Made by a program: the position numbers and the translations under genes. Below are positions 11,344-24,614 of a DNA stretch of 64,000 nt, one piece after another. Origin of the DNA: Saccharum officinarum. Taxonomy: Eukaryota > Streptophyta > Magnoliopsida > Poales > Poaceae. The DNA lies in NCBI GenBank assembly GCA_020631735.1, contig CM036201.1:71567253-71631252 (forward strand), in the 5' to 3' direction. The notes under the pieces were generated by a model. The model saw only the letters and a list, made by a program, of their open reading frames with translations, did not search any database and was not told the DNA's origin. Numbering within the stretch: the first letter of the stretch is position 1; the number at the start of each line of letters is the position of its first letter.

Positions 11344-12669
11344 TGTAACGGAACCGTCCAAATTATAAGAGCACAAGTTCAAAAAACAATCGCCGAAACG
11401 ATCAAATTTCTCAAACTTGAGCCCATATAACTCCGGTAGTCCACGAAACCACGAGTGGATTTCAAACCAAACCGAGAGCAACCAGATCGTAGTGATTCAA
11501 CATAACACAACACTTGTTCAACAGTTCGTAAGTAGCTCTCATACATGGAGTACAGATAATTTTATTACAAAACTAACATAAAGATTAGCGGAAGCAACAT
11601 AATTTCTGAAACCATTTAAATTCAAATACTGCCAGTACATAGTCACAACTGCAAAAGCATACCAGAAGAGATACTAACAGAGACCATGCCATATGGTCTA
11701 GTCTTCANNNNNNNNNNNNNNNNNNNNNNNNNNNNNNNNNNNNNNNNNNNNNNNNNNNNNNNNNNNNNNNNNNNNNNNNNNNNNNNNNNNNNNNNNNNNN
11801 NNNNNNNCAAGTTGGGAGCTTAAGATCTCGCAAACGAGTTCGAATTGGGTCAAAGTGTTGAATACAAAACTAAGTTCTAAGTAAGATCTCCAAGTTTGTC
11901 AATAGGATCATGAGCTAACTCGGCTTGGTTAGTGAGATACAGCGCCCCAAAGTGAGGCACATGAAAACTGAAACTGAGTTTCAGTTATCCCCCGACTGAA
12001 ACCCGATTTTCAAAGCACTCTAACTCATAAACCATGAGAACTAGGTGATGGTGTTATTGACGAACTTGTAGAGCTAAGTGAGTACTACAAAAGTGTCAAT
12101 ATGGGTTAGAGCTGGTTTGGTCAGGTTTTCAAACTACAAGCTCCCAAAGATGGGTACTTGGAAACTGAAAAGCAGTTCCAGGACTTAGAAAAATTCTAAG
12201 TGTGGAAACAGCCTTCCATTCCTACAAGTGGGCCATGTTTGGGCATGATCCAAGCTTTTTCATGAGATGATCCCAAAATAACTTTTGTTCCTCATGAAAT
12301 TTGGCACAACTTTGGTAAAGGGTGCACAACCATGCAAGGTCTCTAGGTTGGACTTTCTAATCAGTCAAACAGAGTCACTTTGTAGGTCATCCCAAGTCAA
12401 ACCTCCCCTAGAGGGCAAATTAGACATTTTGGTCAACATGAACAGTGCTCCATTAGATGTCCTAAGCATAGTTAAGCTACTAGGGATCATGTTAGAGCAT
12501 CACAAGTGTCATCTACACAACAACCCTAGCAACACATAGAAAACCACAAATGTTGCAATTGAATGTTTCAAACAAGGATGCACATGAAATGACGATGCTT
12601 ATGGTAATGTCATGCCATGATCATGCATTATGAATGCATTATGAGGCTAACTAACACCAGGGTGTTACA
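11344..12669 (-). mobile_element. LTR2: central LTR, interrupted by an assembly gap
   Basis: It starts TGTAACGG like LTR1 and LTR3, is cut by 100 Ns at 11708-11807, and resumes at a point corresponding to about 4780 in LTR1, so roughly 3.6 kb of LTR is missing. The left stub has many one- or two-base indels against LTR1 and LTR3. At three sites in the right stub where LTR1 and LTR3 differ, it matches LTR1 each time. This LTR would serve as 5' LTR for copy 1 and 3' LTR for copy 2. Confidence 0.85.
11708..11807. other. Assembly gap (100 N)
   Basis: Exactly 100 Ns, a customary placeholder for a gap of unknown size. It falls inside LTR2, the sequence most likely to confuse an assembler here. Confidence 0.98.
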
Positions 12670-15600
12670 GCCCTCCCCCTTATAAAAATCTCGTCCCGAG
12701 ATTTGAAAGTCGTACCATTTTTCATAGAAAGCGGAATAGTTGTCCTTTAAATAATCCTCTTTTTCCCAAGTTGCATCACGTTCACCGTGATTACTCCAAA
12801 CCACCTTGTATAATTTGACTACTCGATTTCGAGTCACCCTTTCCAGAGTATCCAGAACATATATCGGTTTCTCCTCGTAAGAAAGATCAGATTTCAATTT
12901 GATGCGTCTCACTTCTACTCTTTCCTCAGGATGACGGAGACATTTCTTTAATTGAGATACATGGAAGACTGGAAAGATAATTCCCATTTCACGAGGTAGA
13001 TTGAGCTTATAGGCTACTCTTCCACTTTTCTCAATAATCCGATAAGGTCCAACATATCAAGGTTCAAGCTTTCTTTTGATCCCAAAATGCTTTACTCCTC
13101 TCATAGGGGACACCTTCAGATAGACATGGTCACCTATTTCAAACTCAATAGGTTTCCTCCTGTTATCTGCGTAGCTCTTTTGTCTAGCCTGAGCGGCTGC
13201 TATATTTTTCTGTATCGCACGAACTTGCTCCTCGGCTTCTTTTACAAAGTCAATACCATAGAGCCTTCTTTCCCCTGGTTCCACCCAGTTCAACGGAGTT
13301 CTACACTTGCGACCATATAAAGCTTCAAATGGAGCCATCTTGATGCTCTCTTGATAACTGTTGTTGTAAGAGAATTCAGCGAGAGGCAACCATTTCTCCC
13401 AGGAGCCATTACAAGAGATGATGGAAGCTCTAAGCATGTCTTCAAGAATCTGATTCACACGCTCAGTCTGCCCCGACGTCTGTGGATGATAAGCAGAACT
13501 ACAGACCAAATTAGTTCCAAGATTCTGATGTAGGCGCTCCCAAAAACGGGCAGTAAACTGTGGTCCTCTGTCAGAGACAATAGACCAGGCACTCCATGAA
13601 GACGTACGACTTCTTGGAAGTAAATGTCAGCATATTGGTGTGGGTGATAGTTACTCTTCACAGGGATAAAATGAGCAGATTTTGTCAAACGATCAACTAT
13701 AACCCAAATAGAATCAAAACCTTTTGGGTGGTTGGTAATCCGACAATAAAGTCCATAACAATGTCGTCCCACTTCCAACCTGAAACAGACAAAGGCTGGA
13801 GTAAACCAGGCTTCATGTGAATGGCCTTAACTCTACAACAATTATCACACTTAGCGACATAGGCTGCAATTTCCTTCTTCATCTTGGTCCACCAATAGTA
13901 CGGCTTGAGGTCCTGATATATTTTACTACTACCAGGATGGATGGACAATTTAGAAGAATGGGCTTTAGATATGATTTGGTTTCTAAGTTCCTTGTCTTTG
14001 GGCACAACAAGTCTATCATTAAACCAGAGAATTCCCTTCTCATCGATTCGAAAATGCTTAGTTTCTTGCTCTTTCATCTTTCTCTTGATGTGAAATACAC
14101 CCGCATCAGTCTTTGTAACTCAATGATTCTACTTCTCAAAGAACAATCTACAGTGATATGATGGATTACAATAGGATGTAAGAGGTGGGACAAATGAAAA
14201 TCTTCTTCTATCAGAGAGTTGCAGTGAGATTTTCTACTCAAGGCATCGGCAACCACATTTGCTTTACCCGGATGGTAATGCACCTGGAGGTTATAATCCT
14301 TGATCAACTCTAACCATCTTCTCTGGCGCATATTTAACTCAGGTTGAGTAAATATGTACTTAAGACTCTTATGATCTGTATAAATATTGCATATATTTCC
14401 AAGCAAATAGTGTCTCCAGATTTTCAAAGCATGCACTACAGCAGCTAACTCTAAGTCATGAGCCGGATAGTTAACTTCATGTTTTCTTAACTGACGCGAA
14501 GCATACGCAATAACTCGGCCTCCTTGCATAAGTACGCCACCTAAACCAGTACCCGATGCATCATAATACACATCAAACGGTTTCTCAATGTCAGGTTGCG
14601 CTAATACAGGAGCTGATGTTAACAAAGTCCGTAGAGTGTAGAAAGCTTGTTCACACTCCGGAGTCTAATCAAACTTCCTATCCTTCTCAAGTAGTCGAGT
14701 CATAGGCTTAGCTATTTTAGAGAAATCCTGAATAAAACGACGATAGTAGCCAGCCAATCTAAGAAAACTCCGAACTTCATGTACTGTAGTTGGTGTCTTC
14801 CAATCTAAAACTTCCTGTATCTTAGTTGGGTCTACTGAAATTCCCCCACCAGACAACACATGACCGAGGAAAGGTACCTTCTTTAACCAGAATTCACATT
14901 TACTGAACTTGGCGTAAAGCTTATGTTCACGTAATCTGGATAAAACAATTCTCAGATGCTCGGCATGTTCTTTTTCATTTTCAGAATAGATGAGAATATC
15001 ATCAATAAATATCACCACAAACTTGTCCATCTCTTGCATGAATACTGAATTCATCAGGTACATGAAATGTGCAGGAGCATTGGTCAGACCAAAAGACATG
15101 ACAAGATATTCATATAACCCGTATCTGGTAGAGAAAGCGGTCTTTGGTATGTCTTCCAGACGGATTTTAATTTGGTGATAACCAGATCTCAGATCAATCT
15201 TCGAGAATACCTTCGCTTTAGACAACTGATCAAACAAGATATCAATACGAGGCAACGGATACTTGTTCTTGATAGTGACTGCATTGAGTGGTCGATAGTC
15301 TACACACATACGTAGAGACTGGTCCTTCTTCTTCACAAAGATAGCAGGACAACCCCACGGAGAAGAACTAGGACGGATCAGCCCTTTTAATAAAAGGTCA
15401 CTAAGTTGGGTCTTGAGTTCAGCTAACTCATTCGGCGGCATTCTATACGGTCTTTTGGAAATTGGTGCGGTACCTGGAATTAACTCAATCTTGAATTCTA
15501 CATCACGATCTGGAGGTAATCCTGGCAACTCATCGGGAAAAACATCTGGAAATTCACACACTACAGGAACTTCTGCAATCTCTTTTGCTTTTGCTATCAT

Positions 15601-17025
15601 AGCGTTAACTGTAGTCTGAGGACTAATGTCTCTAGGAAGTTGTACTAGAAAAGCTTGTTGATCTTTTGGATCCCTCAACATAACCACTCTCGTAGAGGTA
15701 TCGATCAGAACACCGTTTCCACTCATCCACTTCATACCTAAGATTACATCTAAACCCAAACCAGGTAATACCACAAGATCTAGATCATACAGACGTCCTT
15801 CTATCTCGATCTTTGCTCCTAAGACCAACTGGTTGGTTGAAATATTATTCCCGGCAGCACTAATATTATAACCACTATTATCTAAAGTAACGACCTTCAT
15901 ACCACGCTTGGCTGCAAACGTTGAACTGATAAAAGAGTGGGAAGCACCTGAATCAAACAGCACAATTGCAGGGTGTTGATTTACTAAAAATGCACCGGCA
16001 GTGATAATCTCACCCGTAGGAATGGACTCCACCGTGGTGTATCGAACCCATCCTTTACACACATCTGCCTTATTATCATTTGATTTCTTCTGCGGACGAG
16101 GACAATCTTTGGCCCAATGACCTGACATCTTGCAATTCCAACATGGCCGGTTACTTGGCGGTGCCTTAGGCTTTCCTTTCTTAATACTGCTCCTCTTGAC
16201 CGGATCCTGTGTCTGATATGGGTGATATCTAGTAGATATGCCAGGTGAATAATACTGAGGTGTAATCACCACCAGAGTATTGTTCGTTGGTGCATTAGAT
16301 TCATGAGATTTCTCTTGGCTCTTAGAAGCAGCATACACAACATTACAGTTCTCTTGAAGGATAGTATCACTGACAAATTCGTTGAAAGTTGCGCACTTGC
16401 TATTGCACATGGCCTTCATCAATTTAGGACACAACCCTCTTTTGAAACTTGCAATCTTCTTAACTTCCGTATTAACAAATTCCGGAGCATATCTTGACAA
16501 GTTGATGAAAGCATGTAGATATTCTGTTACGCTTTTGTCTCCTTGGATGAGCTTCATAAACTCGGTGTGCTTGATTGCCATGAGACCAGCAGGAATGTAA
16601 TGTCCACGAAATGCTTCCTTGAACTGATCCCAAACTACTTCCCTATTCTCAGGCAGGGTACTCCGATGGTGACACCACCAAACACCTGCAGGTCCTTGCA
16701 ACTGTTGCGAAGCATATTCTGTTTTCATATCATCTGCCACCTTGAGCACACGAAACTTCTGTTCGATAGTGTTCAACCATTCGTCTGCTTGAAGTGGTTC
16801 TTCTGCTTCTCGAAAAATAGGAGGCTCAGTATCTAAGAAATCTTTATAGCTGCTGTACTGGGCAGGCTCAGGTTCCTGATGGACATGGTTTCTGACACTC
16901 TCGTCCAAAGCTCGCTGACTTTCGACAAGCATTTGCAGCAACTCAGCAGAGGTAGGTTGCGGAGGAGACGATGACAGTCCTGTATTACCACGATTCCGAC
17001 TGCTAGAGCGAAGTTGACGAGACAT
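12628..17025 (-). pseudogene. Gag-Pol polyprotein of chromovirus, internal copy 2 (two stops, three frameshifts)
   Basis: Same domain order as copy 1, starting at the ATG at 17025. Gag, protease and most of reverse transcriptase are open to 14665; the CAG codon that is a stop in copy 1 is intact here. Shared in-frame stops lie at 14665-14667 (before RNase H) and 13057-13059 (after the integrase core). Three one-base losses relative to copy 1 lie at short homopolymers near 14112 (T run), 13723 (T run) and 13585 (C run), all in the RNase H to integrase stretch. The integrase catalytic Asp codon (13570-13572) is intact. The chromodomain lies at about 12705-12875. The clustered homopolymer losses look like consensus errors close to the gap rather than biological decay, but this cannot be proven from sequence. 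Confidence 0.92.
12670..12679 (-). other. Polypurine tract, internal copy 2
   Basis: Purine run on the minus strand next to LTR2, one base shorter than in copy 1. The lost base changes the reading frame at the extreme C terminus, so the open frame runs into the LTR and stops at 12628. Confidence 0.8.
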
Positions 17026-18352
17026 CTGCAAGTAGTTGAAACTAGTAAGCGTTGATGACGTCGGAAGGCTGCTGACGAATTATATAGGCAGGAGGAAGAG
17101 ATTATATCCAACTATGCAAATTCCAATCTCCAAAAGAAGGAAATTTCTTAGATTGAGGCACGGATCTTCTGACAAGATAGAGAATGACATTCAAGGAAAA
17201 GGTTCACGAGAAGATAACACATTGGTGTAGCTCCATAATGGATCATGACTAGCAATCCTTGATACCTGCGCGTGCCGAGCAGCACAACCTTGTGTCGCGC
17301 GCCACAGGAGGCTCCCGGTTTCGTCGCGGCACCATGGAGTACTAATCGCAACACCATTACCGAACACACCCATGAGGAATCCTCACGTGTCAGGAATTAA
17401 ACGTGTAGAAACAGTATCATCTAAAGATGGGGTAGCAAACAAGGATGGATACAAAGGTAGAAGCAATGGAGAGGTGAATTGCAGATCAAAACACATCCCA
17501 ACTCGGGGAGACACATCTTGAAATTGTCTTGCTTTCCTTCATGACTAGGTATGAATTGGGTTTCAAGGCTGACACTACTGGCCACTCCACTAGATTGGTT
17601 GACCACCCCCAATTCTTCACGAAAGAAATGCAACTATCTACGGGACAACTATTTGGAGGGAAGGAAATTTTGAAAGAATGGAATAAGCAATTTATAAGGG
17701 AGGGAGTAATGCAGAATGCAATGTATGATGCGAACATGGTGCATGCACGAACCGTACGTCCTCACAAACCTAGGAAGAATTTCAAAATTCTAGCGTATAG
17801 TTCGGTGGCATACACACGTTCTCTCAATAACGATAACTAGTCGTTCTATATGAAACGTTGTTAGTGTACCTGCAGAAAATTGCATTTCAGCCCAACAATT
17901 CCCAATATAGCACACAAGAAAGCGGTAAACTAAATACTTTCCATACATACATCCCCCGATGTATATACTTCAGTATCAAGCTACCCGACAGATATACCCA
18001 CAATTAAGTACTCTCATAATCACATGATTAAACATGTAAGTATGCTAGTAACCATAACTACTCTCCCCTAGACCGACGGTTGGACGGTCATGCTCTCACA
18101 ACTCCTACTTACCAGGGCATAGAGGTATTTTGATCCATACATTACCACCCAAGCGGATGGCATCCATACAATAGCACGCCGTATGGACAACAAAATAGAA
18201 AACAAGCAAGAACCCCCAAGTTAGTACCTTAGTAAGCCACCTAATAGTCCTTATTTGGGCATATAGGATATGACCACTGGCACTCTTTAAATTTGAATTA
18301 AGATTTTTTTCACAAAAGCTTTTGTTTAAATACACAAATGATGTGTTTACTG
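17026..18352 (-). other. Untranslated leader of internal copy 2
   Basis: Counterpart of 10004-11320 with fewer apparent indels. No recognisable coding sequence was seen. As in copy 1, CTACTTGCAG precedes the gag ATG. Confidence 0.6.
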
Positions 18353-18373
18353 TCGAATCTTGCTCCGATACCA
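18353..18373 (-). other. Primer-binding site (initiator Met-tRNA type), copy 2
   Basis: Same 21 nt as at 11321-11341, two bases inside LTR3. This places LTR3 as the 5' LTR of the whole unit. Confidence 0.85.
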
Positions 18374-18375
18374 GC

Positions 18376-21300
18376 TGTAACGGAACCGTCCAAATTATAA
18401 GAGCACAAGTTCAAAAACAATCGCCGAAACGATCAAATTCTCAAACTTGAGCCCATATAACTCCGGTAGTCCACGAAACCACGAGTGATTTCAAACCAAA
18501 CCGAGAGCAACCAGATCGTAGTGATTCAACATAACACAACACTTGTTACAACAGTTCGTAAGTAGCTCTCATACATCGGAGTACAGATAATTTTATTACA
18601 AAACTAACATAAAGATTAGCGGAAGCAACATAATTTCTGAAACCATTTAAATTCAAATACTGCCAGTACATAGTCACATCCTGCAAAAGCATACCAGAAG
18701 AGATACTACAGAGACCATGCCCATATGGTCTAGTCTTCACACCCACATGGCGAAGACCATACTTGCAGCAACAAGTAGGAATCTGTTACCTGCAACAGGT
18801 GGGAATAAACCCTGAGTACGAGAAGGTACTCAGCTAGACTTACCCGACAAAAACCAGAAACAACGGCGACACCAAGGATTATGCAAGGCTTTATAAAGTG
18901 GGCTAGCTTGACTCATTTGCAGAAAAGCTTATTACAGATAAGTAATCATTAACGCTTAAGCATCAAGTTAATCATCATTAACCTGTCATCTAGATTAGCA
19001 CCTGTACTAGAGCACTCACTTTATTAGGAGCAAACAATATTAACCATAGCAGGTATAATAAGGCCATCATCATCATTATCATCAATTCCGAACCATCATT
19101 AATAATTAGTGTATCTACGCTGGAGATAACCAGTCAAGTTTCTCACTATCCGGGAGAGACGGCGACTCGAATCGATTCCAACTCAGCTGAGGGGGTATTC
19201 CTGACACTCACCCGGCAAACCCCGCTAAAGGCAGCCGTAGATAACCTTTGGTACAACTCAGGGTGGGCCCGAACAGCGCCGCGTTCTCGGGGATACCAGT
19301 GGCCAGGAAGCTCAGGACTTTTAACTCACCTGCCCTTGGACCCTCTGGCTCCCTTCCGAGGCGACTTTCACTTTTCGACTTCGCAGCCTGAGTTGAGCTA
19401 CTAGGCTTCGCGGTCGGCAACCTCAGGCCGGCCAACTAAATGTCAGGCATGCGTTCAAAATGACATAGAAGGCTCCAGGTCTCGGTCCTTAATCGACACA
19501 GACGGGGATAGATCCACACCCAAGGCCTCCATGCCTTGTTGTTTCACTATCATCATCCCGCCCGGTCTCATTTCATTTTATTACACATGGTTCACTTCCA
19601 CGATAGCAAATATAGCCAACCGTGACCTGATCAAGCCCTATATCTCGCAGGTGACAGGAAATCACCCGACTTCTACCGGTCTAATTTAGCAGGGCTAAGC
19701 ATAGATACGATCCTGTCTACATAGGATTCAAGGTTCGAATTGCTGGACAAGGAGTGTTATCAATGCAGCAAGGGTTTCCAACCAACTCCTATCACGTAAT
19801 GCAACAATACATATAACATGTATAAATAGATAATTGTTTTGAAAGTAGGAGGCTTATAATGCTCCGGGGCTTGCCTTAACCGAAAGAAGAGAGATCGAGG
19901 TTCGGCTTCAAGAACGGTTCCCACGTCTTCTCCGGCTTTGTCGGACTGGACCTCCAGTTCTCGAACGGACTTCAACCTCGGGTTCCACGCCCAGCGGAAC
20001 TTCGCTTGTAACACGATTCTCGGCACACCTATTGCATGTATATGCATCCAATGAATTTCATGTATGCATCCAAAAATGACATGATGATTTATGGACGTGC
20101 ATGAATGATGTGAAGATGAATGCAATGACATTGCAACGTTGTAAGCACGAAACCAAGTTATGTGGTGCTCTATTCAAATCACTTCAAGCTTAGGTGCAAA
20201 TCTCCTCTCTGGTATTAACATGTTTAAACATCCCTAAGAAACCACTAAGTGCCACAAGGTTAAAACTAAACACACACATAACAAGATTCCAGACATTTAG
20301 CATTTCCAATCATGTTAATAGGAGTAGCTAAGAAAATTCATAACTGGAGTTCTATAACTGCAATGGACATGAATTAGGACATTATGGAAAGCTTATGAAA
20401 TTTCCTACATTTCATCTTTAGATACCAAAGCATGAATCAAAAGTTACCAGGTGGAATTCAAACATTCCCAGAACCTGTTCTGGGCAAACAGAGAACAACC
20501 ATCTCTAACCTCCAACTTAAAACATGTATATCTAATAAAATACTTGACCAATGGCCACCAAAATTTAACAGTAGCTAGATCATGAAATTTAAGACAACTT
20601 TGCTATAGATCACTTATCAAGAAAACATCATTATAATAGGTTAATTCGCTTAACTAGCAATTCTGCCCAGAAATGGCAGATTCACTGACTTAAATAATTA
20701 ATGACGATTGAAAAGCACAATTGGACCAAACTAAGTTTACCAACTTGTTGTGCATATCAAAGGAACATCAGAAAGTATAGTGACAACTTCCAAATAAATT
20801 ATTTAATATTCTTTTATAATTTATTTAGTTAATTAGGTGATTAAAGAAACATACAGTAAAACTATATATAAAAATCTACAAAAATTACAGTAGCCACCTA
20901 ATGCTTCACATAGGCTACCATAAAAATCTCACTTCATTTTGACAAGCAGATATGGAGATATCAAAAATAACATATGGCAGGTCTATTTCTAGCATAAATA
21001 GGAAACCCTATTGAAAAGTATCAAACAACAGATTTCATATTTTTCCTAACATCTTTCTAACATAAGAACAACATTCACCAAGTTTCACCCTTACTGGATC
21101 TATAGAAAAATTATGAAAATTCACACAAGATCCATTCAAGCAAACAAGATAAATATATAACTCCACCAAACTACATCCAAATTGCATGAAAATTTAACCA
21201 TAAGCTATTCATGGTATGAGAAGTTCACTATAAAAATTTCATGTCATTTGGAGCTTCACAGAAAGAGATATCATTTTCTCCTTTTTCTTCATGAATAAAA

Positions 21301-23218
21301 GATATCATTAATAACTATTTAATTCATCACAAAACATGGCACACATTATATTTTTATAATAAACTAGACCTTATGTAGAGCACACCAAAATTTAAAGCAC
21401 CTTATTTGGACCTCTAGAACAGGAGATATATATTTTTGAATTTATGCATAACTCTGTGAAAAAGAATAAAAATAAAACAAAACCGGAACCCTAAACCTAA
21501 CTGGGCCAGCCCGGCTTAACCGCTCGGCCTCGCACGCGGCTCAGCCCAGCTCGCGGCTCGGCCCAACTCGCGGCTCGGCCCAGCTCGCTGCTCCCGCCTA
21601 ATGGCGCTGACGCCTAGGTCCCACCTGTCGGGGAGAGCAGAGACAGGGGAGCGGGCGTGGCCGGCGTTTGCTCGCCGACGGCGATAGTTCCGACGGTGCT
21701 AAAGGCATCGTCGTGCTCGCCACGACAAGACACACCCATTGATGCCTCGGGTTTGGCTTCTACCAGCGTCTACCTACGGTAGTGCCGTGCACAGCGGATG
21801 GTGGCGAGGTCGCAGTGAAATTCCGGCAACGGCGAGCTCGCACATTCCCACCTAAGCTCGGTACGAGCTTCGAGGTGTCAAGGTGAAGCCAATTGTGAAG
21901 AAAAGGGAGAAAAAGGGAGCCGCTAAGTACTCTGGCCACGGTGAGCTCGATCTCCGGCGAGGTCGAGTCATGGCGGCGGCAGCGGATTAGGCAATATGCC
22001 CTCACCTTTGGCCGAAAGACTCAACGAGAGGGCGAACGGGGTAGAAGGGATGATGGCGAAGCTATGGGCGGGTTTTTGTGGTTGGCGGTGCGGTGGCGCT
22101 CGCACACGAGCTCACCGAAGCTCGCGGTGGTGATGGTGCGGAGTTTTTCGCTGCGGTGGAGACAGCAGAGAGGGAAAGAAATGGCGAGCGAGAGCGAGGG
22201 GTGAGGTGTCAGCTCGGCCTTCACATTTGTGCATGCGCTCGCGACGTGGAGGCATCGGCAGAGCGTGAACGCCACGCGGTGGCTCGGCTCTGAGCCGGCC
22301 GCCACGACAGCGCCTGCTCTCTGAACCCACGCCCGATCAGAGTGACTGATAGGCCAAGTTGGGAGCTTAAGATCTCGCAAACGAGTTCGAATTGGGTCAA
22401 AGTGTTGAATACAAAACTGTAGTTCTAAGTAAGATCTCCAAGTTTGTCAATAGGATCATGAGCTAACTCAGCTTGGTTAGTGAGATACAGCGCCCCAAAG
22501 TGAGGCACATGAAAACTGAAACTGAGTTTCAGTTATCCCCCGACTGAAACCCGATTTTCAAAGCACTCTAACTCATAAACCATTGAGAACTAGGTGATGG
22601 TGTTATTGACGAACTTGTAGAGCTAAGTGAGTACTACAAAAGTGTCAATATGGGTTAGAGCTGGTTTGGTCAGGTTTTCAAACTACAAGCTCCCAAAGAT
22701 GGGTACTTGGAAACTGAAAAGCAGTTCCAGGACTTAGAAAAATTCTAAGTGTGGAAACAGCCTTCCATTCCTACAAGTGGGCCATGTTTGGGCATGATCC
22801 AAGCTTTTTCATGAGATGATCCCAAAATAACTTTTGTTCCTCATGAAATTTGGCATAACTTTGGTAAAGGGTGCACAACCATGCAAGGTCTCTAGGTTGG
22901 ACTTTCTAATCAGTCAAACAGAGTCACTTTGTAGGTCATCCCAAGTCAAACCTCCCCTAGAGGGCAAATTAGATATTTTGGTCAACATGAACAGTGCTCC
23001 ATTAGATGTCCTAAGCATAGTTAAGCTACTAGGGATCATGTTAGAGCATCACAAGTGTCATCTACACAACAACCCTAGCAACACATAGAAAACCACAAAT
23101 GTTGCAATTGAATGTTTCAAACAAGGATGCACATGAAATGACGATGCTTATGGTAATGTCATGCCATGATCATGCATTATGAATGCATTATGAGGCTAAC
23201 TAACACCAGGGTGTTACA
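18376..23218 (-). mobile_element. LTR3: 5' LTR of the minus-strand Tekay/Del chromovirus
   Basis: 4843 bp, TGTAAC to GTTACA, followed by the right GGAGT duplication. With about 18 substitutions against LTR1 (about 0.4 percent by eye) and the commonly used grass LTR rate of 1.3e-8 per site per year, the insertion would be roughly 0.15 million years old. This is inference and depends on LTR1 and LTR3 being the original pair. The hairpin module is at 18790-18843 and the GC-rich segment at about 21515-22365. Confidence 0.93.
18790..18843 (-). promoter_or_regulatory. Conserved LTR hairpin between splice-like sites (LTR3)
   Basis: Identical to the LTR1 module. The 8-bp stem lies at 18812-18833, with GTAAGT and TTGCAG at the minus-strand edges. 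Confidence 0.6.
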
Positions 23219-24614
23219 GGAGTTGTTTGCTACCGTTGCTGCATTATACCTTGCTTACTCTGTTCTACCCTATCCTTGTCACCTTATTATTCGCAGTCAA
23301 GTAATTGCTTAACTTGCTTAGACCGGTAGAAGTCGGGTGATTTCCTATCACCTGCAAGCTATAGGTGGTTACCTGGATCTGCTTGAGAAAGTATGTCATC
23401 TGAGAATAGCTAAGTGTTAATGTGAAATTGAGACCGGACAGAAACTTGTAGGGTTTTCGGACTGTAGTGTTTTCCGTCTGTGTCGATTAAGGACCGACCG
23501 TTGTTGGGTCTCGAGTCATGTTGAATACATGCCTTACATTTAGCCAGCCGAATAATGTACCTTTCGACCGCGAAGCTGGGAGATTATTTGGGCCGAGTGG
23601 ATTGCCCGCAACGCACTGTACCAGAGCAGTAGTGGCAGGATACGGGGACGCGATGATAAGGCCAAAGAGCAGTCGGGCGGCCCTCGGGTACATGTGGTTC
23701 CTGGCAAGCTCGCGACTTTACCTGAATGGTTGACTCAGTGACCAATACCTCACTTTAACGGGTGAGTGAGGTTTGTGTGAGGAATAATTTACCAACTGGT
23801 TAATAATCGATTCGAATCACCATCGTTCACTGGATAGTGAGCACTTGACTTGAGTGACTTCATCGTAGTAAATTCTGATGGAACACTTGGATAGTTATAT
23901 GGTATATGACATGATTAAGGTTGTTAATGATAATTGGTTATCCTTACCTGTTTAATTACATGTTACTCTAGTACAGGTGCAAATGTAGTTGACAGGTTAA
24001 TAAAGATTTAACTTGATGCACAGCTTTTGGGAAGATTCTTTAAATGCTAAAAATGTCTTTTTGCAAATGAGTTAGCTACCCCACCAGAAAGCCTGTCATG
24101 ATCCTTGGTGTCATTTATTTTTGGTTCTGTCGGGTAAGTCTAGCTGAGTACCTTCTCGTACTCAGGGCTTTGTTCCCACTTGTTGCAGATGGGCAGATGT
24201 ATTACGGCTACTGTATCAACTGCCTTTATCCTGCGATGGGAGAAGCTTAGGACCATGGGCAATGGTCATTCACTACATCTCGCCTGATGCTTTTGTTGGA
24301 AGATGATTCTGAGCTGGCACTTTATTTTGAACTCTGTGTGAGTGTGTGAGTTGAACTAAATGCTTCCGCTACTTTCATTTGAAACTGGTTTGTAATAACT
24401 ATGTTAAAACTCCGATGTATTTGTGACGCAAACTTTTATGTAACTTGTGATAGTGACCGCTGAACTTATTACGATCTTGGCTGGTATGTAAGTTGGTTTG
24501 AAATCCGTCGTGATTTTACGGACTACCGGGTTATACGGGCTTAAGTTTGCTAAATCGTCTGCTCGGTGGATGTTTTTCTTATATAGTCTCGTATAATTGG
24601 TCGGTTCTGTTACA
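23219..24614 (+). mobile_element. Right part of the host Tekay-type LTR
   Basis: Begins with the right GGAGT duplication and ends in GTTACA at 24614. Conserved lineage blocks lie at 23479-23496 and around 23328-23365 (GTCGGGTGATTTCC), with the hairpin module at 24134-24188. The last 130 bases resemble the reverse complement of the first 130 of LTR1 but are clearly diverged, so this is a related, older family. No primer-binding site follows the end, so it is a solo LTR or a 3' LTR. Confidence 0.8.
24134..24188 (+). promoter_or_regulatory. Conserved LTR hairpin between splice-like sites (host LTR)
   Basis: Starts GTAAGT and ends TTGCAG (55 nt). It contains CTGAGTAC / GTACTCAG with a CTTCTC loop, the same stem as in the inserted family. 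Confidence 0.6.
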
